Shown here: positions 1 through 5,568 of the stretch, piece by piece
Layout: each line of letters begins with the position of its first letter
How positions within the stretch are numbered: the first letter of the stretch is position 1
From: Nitrospinaceae bacterium
GTDB taxonomy: Bacteria; Nitrospinota; Nitrospinia; Nitrospinales; VA-1
NCBI GenBank assembly: GCA_029937655.1
Contig: JAPYPK010000014.1
Location: 15,787 to 24,675 of the forward strand
Reading direction: 5' to 3'
Length of the DNA: 8,889 bases
Program-made: the position numbers and the translations under genes
The notes under the pieces: generated by a model
The model's database searches: none
Seen by the model: the letters and a program-made list of their open reading frames with translations, nothing else
What the model was told of the DNA's origin: nothing

Positions 1-16
1 AAACTAAAGCTTAAGA

Positions 17-187
17 TTAGTTACTATTGCCATACCCACCATGCGTAATACCCATTCTTTGTAAATCTGCTTCGCTTAATTTAGACTTAGACTCTCCAGT
101 AGATCCTCCCGCACCTCCACCAGTTGTCGCACATCCAACAAAAGCAACCATTGCTACAAAAACAAACACACAAATAAACCTTTTCAT
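17..187 (-). CDS. small putative lipoprotein, 56 aa
   Basis: Not recognised as a named family. The reverse strand reads an ATG at 187-185, 56 codons and a TAA at 19-17. The N-terminus is MKRF followed by a hydrophobic stretch to about residue 17, then FVGC with Cys19. This is a short type II (lipoprotein) signal peptide, although Phe at -3 is not the commonest lipobox residue. After Cys19 comes a Gly/Ser/Thr-rich linker (about residues 20-31) and a short charged tail with KLSEADLQRMG and a Gly-rich end. An excellent Shine-Dalgarno, AAGGAGG, lies 5 nt before the ATG and supports the start. The mature peptide would be about 38 residues, anchored in the inner or outer membrane by acylated Cys. 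Similar tiny lipoproteins are common orphans in Gram-negative genomes, and no function can be read from the sequence. Confidence 0.72.
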   Translation of the reverse strand: MKRFICVFVFVAMVAFVGCATTGGGAGGSTGESKSKLSEADLQRMGITHGGYGNSN

Positions 188-192
188 TGCGC

Positions 193-199
193 CCTCCTT
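193..199 (-). promoter_or_regulatory. strong ribosome binding site of the small lipoprotein
   Basis: The reverse strand reads AAGGAGG, a full anti-Shine-Dalgarno match, with 5 nt (GCGCA) to the ATG at 187-185. It fixes the start of the 56-residue lipoprotein and is the main reason to believe that short gene is translated. Confidence 0.75.
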
Positions 200-217
200 C
201 TATAATGTGATTAATAA

Positions 218-237
218 AGGTTCTCTATTTAGAACCT
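218..237. repeat. inverted repeat, 7-bp arms with 6-nt loop
   Basis: AGGTTCT (218-224) and AGAACCT (231-237) are perfect inverted repeats around a 6-base spacer. The dyad lies 31 nt upstream of the lipoprotein start on the minus strand. It contains the stop codon (227-225) of the upstream 40-codon mini-ORF. On the minus strand it is followed by TTTATT, so it could be a weak terminator or a leader hairpin. It could equally be a protein-binding dyad. The stem has only three G-C pairs. Confidence 0.4.
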
Positions 238-347
238 AAAAGCTTTCGATACTCTCTCGCAAGGTAGACCAAGTAATTTTTAAGATTGTATAGTTTCTTT
301 ATGCTATAGCAGATCATAACTAATGCCATCACACAATCTATCCTCAT
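225..347 (-). CDS. possible small ORF, 40 aa, unknown
   Basis: The reverse strand reads ATG at 347-345, 40 codons and a TAG at 227-225. The product has a short hydrophobic start (residues 5-14) and then a basic, Tyr/Leu-rich segment (KKLYNLKNYLVYLAREYRKL) that looks like an amphipathic helix. The ATG has no good Shine-Dalgarno. The ORF overlaps the 35-codon ORF 304-411 by 44 nt in another frame. The two may be halves of one small gene split by a frameshift, or a chance ORF. Composition is the only support. Confidence 0.25.
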   Translation of the reverse strand: MRIDCVMALVMICYSIKKLYNLKNYLVYLAREYRKLLGSK

Positions 348-411
348 ACCCAACCCAGTTAAACACCCATGCAGCTATTTTTTTGGTAGATTTTCTAGAA
401 AAGTCTTTCAT
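304..411 (-). CDS. possible small ORF, 35 aa, unknown
   Basis: The reverse strand reads ATG at 411-409, 35 codons and a TAG at 306-304. The peptide begins MKDFSRKSTKKIAAWVFNW: a basic N-terminus, then an aromatic hydrophobic stretch, then an acidic half. An AGGA sits 5 nt before the ATG, and a candidate promoter lies just upstream (427-454), so this ORF has the signals of a real small gene. It overlaps the 40-codon ORF 225-347 in another frame. No family is recognised. Confidence 0.3.
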   Translation of the reverse strand: MKDFSRKSTKKIAAWVFNWVGYEDRLCDGISYDLL

Positions 412-426
412 AATCGTCCTATTGCA

Positions 427-454
427 AAAATATGACTACCACCCTTTATATCAA
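427..454 (-). promoter_or_regulatory. candidate sigma70-type promoter for the minus-strand small ORF and lipoprotein
   Basis: The reverse strand reads a -35 TTGATA (454-449, five of six consensus bases), a 16-bp spacer and a -10 TATTTT (432-427, four of six). A transcript would start about 10 nt before the 35-codon ORF and continue into the lipoprotein gene. In AT-rich DNA such matches arise by chance; the position just before an ORF with an AGGA site is the extra support. Confidence 0.3.
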
Positions 455-534
455 TGGTTATTCAAGTGCTAGAAACTGAAGAGCGGTTTATGGAATTTGA
501 CTAGTCGTAAACAGTTTTTTAAACGAGAGTCTCA

Positions 535-900
535 TTGGCAACTAAAGAAAAACTAAAATATCTAACTCGCATAAGGGTATTGTCTGGGGATCAAATAGCT
601 TTAGGCCCAGGCAAGGTAGCCCTTTTGGAGGAAATTGAACGATCTGGTTCTATTTCTAAAGCTGCCCGGAAGTTAGGACTAAGCTATCGCCGGGCTTGGA
701 CTCTTGTTGACACTATGAACAAAACCTTTGAATCATATCTAGTGAGGGGCTCTGCCGGAGGGAAAAAAGGTGGGGGAGCTTCTCTAACACCGCTTGGAGT
801 AAAAATGGCAAAAACATACCGAGCCATGGAAACAAAAGCGGAAAAAGCTATACAAGGAAACTGGAAAACAATTAAACGCTCACTTAAACAAACTGATTAG
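535..900 (+). CDS. ModE-like winged-helix (LysR-type HTH) regulator without sensor domain
   Basis: A stand-alone DNA-binding domain of the ModE N-terminal type (molybdate-responsive family, COG2005-like), 121 residues. The N-terminal segment RIRVLSGDQIALGPGKVALLE leads into the helix-turn-helix (about residues 38-62, with GSISKAARKLGLSYRRAW). A wing with the Gly-rich GGKKGGGASLTPLG follows (about residues 75-88), then a basic C-terminal helix. E. coli ModE is about 260 residues and carries molybdate-binding TOBE/Mop domains; these are absent here, so the signal sensed is unknown. The start is TTG at 535: an in-frame stop lies at 520-522, no ATG occurs before residue 61, and the family N-terminus begins near here. 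The ribosome site is weak (GAGAG). No molybdate transport or cofactor gene lies in the window. It converges on the methyltransferase-like gene. Confidence 0.85.
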   Translation: MATKEKLKYLTRIRVLSGDQIALGPGKVALLEEIERSGSISKAARKLGLSYRRAWTLVDTMNKTFESYLVRGSAGGKKGGGASLTPLGVKMAKTYRAMETKAEKAIQGNWKTIKRSLKQTD

Positions 901-928
901 TTTAAATAAAAAAACTTTCCATATATTT

Positions 929-2050
929 TCAAGCTGACTTTTCTGCAATAATTTCTAGCCCTTTAAATTTTAATGAAAGAATATCACCTTGGTTTTGGCT
1001 AAACGCGTCTGTTTCATCGCAATAGTTCCTACAGTCAAAATGGATTATTCGAAATCCCGCACCTTGAACATCAATCTTTAGAGTATCCGTATAATCCCTT
1101 TCTATTTCTACCAAAGTTTCCAAATATCCTACTGTTAGCTTTTTTTTAAACTCAGTCTGATCGGACTGTTCAACTATGTAATGCTCTAGGTCTGTATCCA
1201 AAATCTCTAACACCCCACCTGAATCCAATACACTCATGGACCATTTTAAAAAACTCACTCTGTCTGATCTTTGCAAGTGATGCAAAAATTTATTAACCAT
1301 AATAAAACCAAACTTCATCCCTTGTGGAGGTTTCGTGGGGAAATCTGCCTCCACAAGAACAACATTTTTTTTTCCTGTAAGCTCTAGAAAATGAGACAAG
1401 CCACTCATGATAAAAGGATCACGATCAGACAGCATCAACTGTGGAAAGTTTTCTGGCCAAGAATAGATTCTGCTGAATCCTGCTAAACCGGTTGCGATAT
1501 CCAATACCGACTGTTGCAGGTTTGAGAGTTTAGGTTGGGGAGGATCTTCCCATGGAAAGTTTTTAGTCTGGTACAAATAATAGCTATAGCTTTCACTAAG
1601 CAAACGAATAATTTCAGAGTCACACCTTAAAATAGGCTTTTTAGCGATCGTAACTGCTAACTGGTAAAACAGATGGGCCATTTTTTGATTCAACTTTTGT
1701 AGAGAATCAGCATTTCCAAAAAAATTCTTTTTGAGATTAATATTAATATGATCAAAGCTTAAATACACCGCAAGGCGCTCATGTTGTGCATAAACCAAAT
1801 CAGCTAGGTCAATCATTACTTCTGGGTAAATCGATCGAAGCAATAAATTAAAATGTTTCTGATTTTCCCTCCCTTCTGCGGAATTGACAAAACCCAGACG
1901 TTCACTCAAATACTCAAATAAAATTTTTACGCGCTCAACTAACTCAGGGGAACTGGAATTCTCAAGACCCATAAAACCTCGACCATGATTGTTTAGCAGA
2001 GGAAGGCGAGAGGAACTGTCTACAAAAACTGGGGCTATTTTATCCGTCAT
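929..2050 (-). CDS. class I SAM-dependent methyltransferase-like protein, substrate unknown
   Basis: 373 residues. Residues 1-170 form a helical N-terminal region with no motif I recognise. From about residue 181 a Rossmann-type methyltransferase core can be read: VLDIATGLAGFSRIY (182-196, motif I, less Gly-rich than the usual DxGxGxG), then LMLSDRD with acidic Asp209 (post I). FGFIMVNKFLHHL (247-259) resembles the UbiE/Coq5 LHHL segment, and VLDSGGVLEILDTD (274-287) fits motif III. This N-terminal helical domain followed by a SAM domain recalls O- or C-methyltransferases of small molecules, but no substrate can be named. The ATG at 2050-2048 has no good Shine-Dalgarno. An internal ATG at 1972-1970 (residue 27) has CGAGG 5 nt upstream and would give 347 residues. 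A catalytically weak or binding-only role is possible. It lies 164 nt downstream of the membrane protein gene on the same strand. Confidence 0.65.
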   Translation of the reverse strand: MTDKIAPVFVDSSSRLPLLNNHGRGFMGLENSSSPELVERVKILFEYLSERLGFVNSAEGRENQKHFNLLLRSIYPEVMIDLADLVYAQHERLAVYLSFDHININLKKNFFGNADSLQKLNQKMAHLFYQLAVTIAKKPILRCDSEIIRLLSESYSYYLYQTKNFPWEDPPQPKLSNLQQSVLDIATGLAGFSRIYSWPENFPQLMLSDRDPFIMSGLSHFLELTGKKNVVLVEADFPTKPPQGMKFGFIMVNKFLHHLQRSDRVSFLKWSMSVLDSGGVLEILDTDLEHYIVEQSDQTEFKKKLTVGYLETLVEIERDYTDTLKIDVQGAGFRIIHFDCRNYCDETDAFSQNQGDILSLKFKGLEIIAEKSA

Positions 2051-2214
2051 GTGATTACGAGACTTACATTTATCAGTGGTTAAAGCACATCTACGAAAGG
2101 TGTGCCCAAAGCTTTATAACTCTAGTGACTTATTTTATGAACCGTCTTTAAAAAGCTCCCCCGCTTAATAAATTTCCACTAACACCTAGTGTGTCAAATC
2201 CACTCGGAAAATGA
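2051..2214. other. spacer between the membrane protein and methyltransferase-like genes
   Basis: 164 AT-rich bases between two minus-strand genes. The methyltransferase frame meets a stop at 2116-2114 with no alternative ATG, GTG or TTG start before 2050. I see no convincing terminator hairpin and no clear promoter here, so it is uncertain whether the two genes share a transcript. Confidence 0.4.
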
Positions 2215-2598
2215 CTACGGCCAATCCCAAGCCGCCCGCCCTAGCAGATAAAACGTGAGCACCACACATGGCAACAAATAAGGAACGGCGGGATACGCGT
2301 CTCCTCCTATCAAAAAATATAGAGAAAAAAACATCCGACCCCCATATATGAATGCCAATATTTGAACTAGGAATCTTTTTCCACGAAGAATTAACGGGGT
2401 TAGAATTAGAACTAAAATAAAAAATACTACGAAACCACCATATACAACCTTGCTCATTTCTAAATCCACCGGTGGCATCTTCCACCAAGCAATTATGATG
2501 TACAACACATTAAGAACCAAAAAATTAATCCCTGCTAACTGGTATTTTTTTAAATTCGACTCAACCAGTTCTGTCGTCTTAGAAAATTTTTTTATCAT
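2215..2598 (-). CDS. small integral membrane protein, about four TM helices, unknown function
   Basis: 127 residues, no family recognised. The N-terminus (1-20) is basic and hydrophilic and should be cytoplasmic. Hydrophobic segments follow at about 22-39 (ending IIIAWW), 51-71, 75-98 and 104-120. Short loops between them contain MPPVDLEM, LRGKR and GGDAYPAVP. The C-terminus is RAAWDWP. No catalytic motif is visible. The loop between helices 2 and 3 is basic (RGKR), consistent with an even number of crossings and both ends inside. A GGGGAG lies roughly 10 nt before the ATG at 2598. Alternating polar and hydrophobic codons and a clean membrane profile make a real gene likely. It sits between the methyltransferase-like gene and the divergent rpmH cluster. 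Confidence 0.6.
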   Translation of the reverse strand: MIKKFSKTTELVESNLKKYQLAGINFLVLNVLYIIIAWWKMPPVDLEMSKVVYGGFVVFFILVLILTPLILRGKRFLVQILAFIYGGRMFFSLYFLIGGDAYPAVPYLLPCVVLTFYLLGRAAWDWP

Positions 2599-2877
2599 AC
2601 TTGAGGACTCCCCATTTTTAGCAAATTTTCTCTAGTTAAAAAAGATACTGTTTTTTTAGGAGGAAACCTTACCCTGAAATTATTTAGATTCTCAAGGCAA
2701 GAGCATCTAGTTAATTTCTTTCGTGACATTCTGACAAAATTGGCTTGATCTATCTCTTGAGCAGAGCCTAGCAATACTGATATTAGTCGTTATTTTTCTT
2801 GTATTTGCTAAAACTATTAAGCCAAATCAAAAAAATTTATTATAACTTCCCACTTCCACTTCGCCATAAAACCAACA

Positions 2878-2892
2878 AGTCTTTTAAAGACT
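2878..2892. repeat. 15-bp dyad upstream of the rpmH promoter
   Basis: AGTCTTT and AAAGACT form a perfect 7-bp inverted repeat around a single central T. The dyad ends 12 bp before the -35 box of the rpmH promoter. With a one-base centre it cannot fold as a hairpin, so a binding site for a dimeric protein is the more natural reading. This is inference; an AT-rich 7-bp repeat can also arise by chance. Confidence 0.35.
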
Positions 2893-2904
2893 GGGATTTA
2901 TCAC

Positions 2905-2934
2905 TTGACAAAGGAACTAAACCGGTGAAATAAT
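2905..2934 (+). promoter_or_regulatory. sigma70-type promoter of the rpmH-rnpA-yidD-yidC-mnmE cluster
   Basis: The -35 box is TTGACA (2905-2910, a perfect consensus match), the spacer is 18 bp, and the -10 box is AATAAT (2929-2934, five of six). Transcription would start near 2941, giving a leader of roughly 95 nt before the rpmH ATG. It is the best promoter match I saw in the window and stands where a ribosomal-protein operon promoter is expected. Confidence 0.7.
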
Positions 2935-2966
2935 CTCTTCCTAACGTTCTCACATTAATCACAAAC

Positions 2967-2987
2967 AAAGAGAGAAATCTCTTTTTT
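2967..2987 (+). promoter_or_regulatory. leader hairpin with GAAA loop and U-run before rpmH
   Basis: AAAGAGA (2967-2973), a GAAA tetraloop (2974-2977) and TCTCTTT (2978-2984) form a perfect 7-bp stem. The T-run continues to 2987. The shape is that of a small intrinsic terminator or attenuator inside the rpmH 5' leader, 26 nt after the predicted start of transcription. The stem has only two G-C pairs, so strong termination is unlikely. Its role is inferred, not shown. Confidence 0.35.
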
Positions 2988-3036
2988 ATCAGCAGGTTGC
3001 AGAATTACTGCGATTTAACAAGGGTCAGGTATAGCT

Positions 3037-3171
3037 ATGAAAATGACGTTTCAACCTAAAAATGTCAAGAGAAAGCGAACCCACGGGTTCCGTAAAAGAA
3101 GTTCATCTCCGGGTGGTCGAAGAATTCTTGCCAACCGCAGACGCAAAGGACGTAAACGTTTAACTGTTTAA
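3037..3171 (+). CDS. rpmH: 50S ribosomal protein L34
   Basis: 44 residues, the usual L34 length, highly basic. It shows the family signature [18 protein letters not shown] (4-21), then [21 protein letters not shown] to the end. L34 is a late-assembling protein of the large subunit that contacts 23S rRNA. The gene is too short for ordinary ORF cut-offs but is unmistakable. The first ATG (3037) is chosen because an AGGT lies about 7 nt before it. A second ATG is at codon 3, where many homologues read MKRTFQP or similar, so the first start agrees with the family. It is the first gene after the 2905-2934 promoter and ends 4 nt before rnpA, the usual coupled pair. Confidence 0.97.
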   Translation: MKMTFQPKNVKRKRTHGFRKRSSSPGGRRILANRRRKGRKRLTV

Positions 3172-3175
3172 TTAC

Positions 3176-3520
3176 ATGAGGAAATTCTCGTTTGGGAAAT
3201 GGGAACGCCTTGCTAAAAGGCCTCAATTTGAACAGGTAATGAACCAGGGCCAAAAACACCGTACAGGAACTTTTTGCACTGTCTTTTTTTTACCTAATGG
3301 CCTAGACAGGAAAAGATTGGGAATTATTGCTTCTAAAAAAATAGGGAACGCAGTGACTCGCAACCTTACTAAAAGAAAAATAAGAGAAGTTTTTCGCCAC
3401 ATTAAAGGTCGCATCGAACCAGCCATGGATATTGTAATCATATCCGGAAGGGATCTGGTTTCACTTCCTGTTGCAGTCATCGAGAAAAAAATTTTTCAGT
3501 CCCTCCCTGTAAAAAAGTAG
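3176..3520 (+). CDS. rnpA: ribonuclease P protein component
   Basis: Protein subunit of RNase P, which with the catalytic RNA removes 5' leaders from pre-tRNA. It has 114 residues, close to the typical 110-120. The diagnostic motif is ASKKIGNAVTRNLTKRKIRE (52-71), with Arg62, Asn63, Lys66, Arg67 and Arg70 of the RNR-type surface that binds the RNA. The N-terminal F-x-x-V segment (Phe18 to Val21) lines the cleft that holds the pre-tRNA leader. The ATG follows the rpmH stop by 4 nt and has no Shine-Dalgarno of its own, suggesting translational coupling to rpmH. A 54-nt gap with no hairpin separates it from yidD. The catalytic RNA gene rnpB is not in the window. Confidence 0.96.
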   Translation: MRKFSFGKWERLAKRPQFEQVMNQGQKHRTGTFCTVFFLPNGLDRKRLGIIASKKIGNAVTRNLTKRKIREVFRHIKGRIEPAMDIVIISGRDLVSLPVAVIEKKIFQSLPVKK

Positions 3521-3574
3521 TCTAGTACGAAAAACCGTTCCTTTTAATCTCCAACACTCGAACTTTTCATATTT

Positions 3575-3802
3575 ATGTTTCTTCGAACTATGATTAATGA
3601 GTTCCTTGTCAGACTCATCCGACTGTACCAGAAATTAGTTTCTCCGTTTCTGCCTGCGGGTTGCAGGTTTTATCCCACCTGTTCTGAGTATTCAGCGCAG
3701 GCGCTTGAGAAGTATAACGCACCTAAAGCTCTCGGACTCTCACTCATCCGATTACTTAAATGCCATCCCTATCATAGTGGTGGCCCTGATCCTTTAAAAT
3801 AG
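3575..3802 (+). CDS. yidD: membrane protein insertion efficiency factor YidD
   Basis: 75 residues, the usual YidD size. The family core is fully visible: LIRLYQKLVSPFLPAGCRFYPTCSEYS (14-40), with Cys30 and Cys36, and LKCHPYHSGGPDPL (61-74), with Cys63. YidD is a small protein at the inner face of the cytoplasmic membrane, held by an amphipathic N-terminal helix, and helps YidC insert membrane proteins. The start is uncertain. The ATG at 3575 and a second at 3590 (residue 6) both lack a good Shine-Dalgarno, and many homologues begin close to the second. The gene stops 16 nt before the yidC TTG, and the yidC ribosome site lies in that gap. Confidence 0.94.
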   Translation: MFLRTMINEFLVRLIRLYQKLVSPFLPAGCRFYPTCSEYSAQALEKYNAPKALGLSLIRLLKCHPYHSGGPDPLK

Positions 3803-3805
3803 CAC

Positions 3806-3811
3806 GGAGGT
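3806..3811 (+). promoter_or_regulatory. ribosome binding site that sets the TTG start of yidC
   Basis: GGAGGT, a full anti-Shine-Dalgarno match, lies directly after the yidD stop and 7 nt before TTG 3819. It decides the yidC start: the next ATG (M24) falls inside the first membrane helix and would destroy it. Confidence 0.8.
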
Positions 3812-3818
3812 CGTTCGC

Positions 3819-5468
3819 TTGGAAAATAGATTACTGGTTGCTTTTGTTTTGTCTCTCGGTGTTTTCATTGGCTGGGGGTATATCATGTCCTTGATAGAAG
3901 GACCACCCCCTTCTCAAGTTGAGCTTGAAAAGCAACTCGCTGATATACCTTCATCAGTCAGTCCAGGGATTTCGCTACAAACCTCACCAATCGGAAAACC
4001 GGGAATCCCCTCTAAACTAACTCCAGAAACCTCGCCTGCGGCAACTGCTAGAAAGTTAGAGTTCCCAGGGGAAGAGACGACTATAAAAATTTCAACCGGT
4101 CTTGCTACTTATATCTTTACCAATAAGGGAGCAATGATTAAAAACATACTTCTCACTCAACACAAAACAGCCGAAGGGGAACCTATCGACCTTGTCGAAC
4201 ACAAAGATAACAGCACCCTCCCATTGGCACTCGAATCCAATAACAACCAGGTTACCAATATCTTGCAAAACGCGTACTACCAAGCCTCTATAACATCCCT
4301 AGAGCTTTCCGAATCTCAACCTACGGGAAAACTAGAAATGAAGCTAGTACACTCTTCTGGTTTAGAAGTAAGTCGCGAGTTTATTTTTCGCTATAACGAT
4401 TTTATGGTTGATGTGAACACTCAAATTCATGCGCCTACTTTTTCTTCTCAAAACTTAACCTACAACGTGTTATACGGCCCAGGGATGGGGGGGAAGGTGA
4501 CATCCCAAACAGATTATATAGTTTTTAGCGGCGCCACAACTTTCGTAAATAATGAAAGGTTGGAATCACCCTCTGAAGATATTGTCAGTGAAGTAGTTCA
4601 CCGTGGCGATGTCGCATGGACCTCCTTTCAAAATAAATATTTTGGTACGGCACTTATTCCTAAAGAAGGAATTAAGTCGGCTGTCGTAAAAAAATATGAC
4701 GAAAATGTCTATGTTGGGCTGAAAATGGAAAGTGTCCAATCATCCGCCTCTTCTTCACATATTTTATATGCCGGAACTAAAGAGTTACAGGTACTAGAAA
4801 AATCAGGCCACAAATTAGTGCGACTCATGGACTATGGGTGGTTTGGAAATAAATTCGCATTTCTAGTAAAACCTCTACTTAAAGTACTCCAATATTTCTA
4901 TAACATATTTAACAACTATGGATGGGCCATCATATTTGTAACTATTGTCATTAAAGTTATCTTCGCCCCACTCACACACAAAAGCTTTAAGTCGATGAAA
5001 GGAATGCAAAAAGTACAGCCTTACGTTAAGGTCATCCAGGAACGACATAAAAATGACCGCCAGAAAATGAATGAAGAAATGATTGAGCTTTATAAAAAAC
5101 ATAAAGTCAATCCACTTGGTGGCTGCTTACCAATGCTTCTCCAAATACCCGTATTCATCGGACTATACCATGCTCTCTTCTTTTCCATAGAGCTACGTGG
5201 CGCTCCATTTGTTGGCTGGATCGAGGACCTTTCTGTCGCCGACCCCTATTATGTTTGGCCTGTTATAATGGGAGCCACCATGTTTCTACAGCAGAAACTT
5301 AACCCATCAATCGGCGATCCAACACAGCAAAAAATCATGATGATGTTGCCTATTGTATTTACTTTTCTATTCATGTCATTTCCATCGGGTTTAGTTCTAT
5401 ACTGGACGGTCAACAATATACTAACCATATCTCAACAGGCTTATATCTATAAATTCAGCAAAGACTAG
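3819..5468 (+). CDS. yidC: membrane protein insertase YidC, Gram-negative type
   Basis: Inserts and folds inner-membrane proteins, alone or with SecYEG. 549 residues, close to the E. coli length. TM1 lies at about 5-26 (LLVAFVLSLGVFIGWGYIM). A Pro/Ser-rich linker (about 30-75) and a beta-rich periplasmic domain (about 80-335) follow. The conserved insertase core runs from about 340: a paired amphipathic/TM2 region, YGWAIIFVTIVIKVIFAPLT, the cytoplasmic coiled hairpin (about 390-425), KVNPLGGCLPMLLQIPVFIGLY, PFVGWIEDLSVADPYYVWP and FMSFPSGLVLYWTVNN before the last TM. Lys379 takes the place of the groove Arg (Arg366 in E. coli); Lys is also found in other homologues. The tail after the last helix is very short (YIYKFSKD). 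Start is TTG 3819, preceded by GGAGGT. mnmE follows after 100 nt. Confidence 0.97.
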   Translation: MENRLLVAFVLSLGVFIGWGYIMSLIEGPPPSQVELEKQLADIPSSVSPGISLQTSPIGKPGIPSKLTPETSPAATARKLEFPGEETTIKISTGLATYIFTNKGAMIKNILLTQHKTAEGEPIDLVEHKDNSTLPLALESNNNQVTNILQNAYYQASITSLELSESQPTGKLEMKLVHSSGLEVSREFIFRYNDFMVDVNTQIHAPTFSSQNLTYNVLYGPGMGGKVTSQTDYIVFSGATTFVNNERLESPSEDIVSEVVHRGDVAWTSFQNKYFGTALIPKEGIKSAVVKKYDENVYVGLKMESVQSSASSSHILYAGTKELQVLEKSGHKLVRLMDYGWFGNKFAFLVKPLLKVLQYFYNIFNNYGWAIIFVTIVIKVIFAPLTHKSFKSMKGMQKVQPYVKVIQERHKNDRQKMNEEMIELYKKHKVNPLGGCLPMLLQIPVFIGLYHALFFSIELRGAPFVGWIEDLSVADPYYVWPVIMGATMFLQQKLNPSIGDPTQQKIMMMLPIVFTFLFMSFPSGLVLYWTVNNILTISQQAYIYKFSKD

Positions 5469-5568
5469 TGCCCCTCAATAGGTAAACCCTTTCCTTTTTC
5501 TTGCTATTCTAATCTTGTATGGGGATGGTCTTTTTGTATAGCCAGAGCCTGCTTTACCAAGTTTTACT

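Larger units (their letters stand above)
188..534. other. intergenic stretch without a confident gene
   Basis: This stretch separates the minus-strand lipoprotein from the plus-strand ModE-like regulator. It holds the two doubtful minus-strand mini-ORFs (225-347 and 304-411), the 218-237 dyad, a candidate minus-strand promoter and a perfect 12-bp palindrome TTTTCTAGAAAA at 391-402. On the plus strand a TTGACT at 497-502 could be a -35 for the regulator gene, but only weak -10 matches follow at suitable spacing. I see no tRNA, no ModE-type operator and no terminator with a GC-rich stem. Confidence 0.5.
2599..3036. other. long upstream region of the rpmH cluster
   Basis: 438 bases between the divergent membrane protein gene and rpmH. 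It contains an orphan AGGAGG followed by a 24-codon CTG frame (2658-2748), a 15-bp dyad (2878-2892), a strong promoter (2905-2934) and a leader hairpin (2967-2984). In many bacteria dnaA and the origin sit next to rpmH. I found no TTATCCACA-type DnaA box cluster here and no dnaA fragment. No tRNA or known structured RNA was recognised. Confidence 0.5.

Noticed and set aside
201..206. TATAAT on the plus strand
   Set aside because: No -35 box lies 16-18 bp upstream and no plus-strand gene follows within a sensible distance; it falls in the leader of the minus-strand lipoprotein.
27..239. 70-residue plus-strand reading frame, Pro- and Thr-rich
   Set aside because: It is the complement of the minus-strand lipoprotein, which has a lipobox and a strong ribosome site; the plus frame lacks both.
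497..525. Promoter of the ModE-like gene from TTGACT
   Set aside because: The -35 is good, but the only -10-like sequences (TTTAAA at 15 bp, TAAACG at 17 bp) are poor, and the transcript would start almost at the TTG codon.
2186..2635. Other reading frames over the membrane protein gene (minus-strand 100 codons, plus-strand 61 codons)
   Set aside because: The 127-residue frame has a coherent four-helix membrane profile, while the others have irregular composition and no ribosome sites.
2637..2657. A-run/T-run inverted repeat around GATACTG
   Set aside because: The stem is made only of A-T pairs, so it is not credible as an intrinsic terminator.
2640..3036. Replication origin beside rpmH
   Set aside because: No cluster of TTATCCACA-like DnaA boxes, no dnaA fragment and no 13-mer-like AT repeat array was seen.
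5516..5543. Possible mnmE promoter TTGTAT, 16 bp, TATAGC
   Set aside because: Only three of six and four of six consensus bases match, which is expected by chance in AT-rich DNA.
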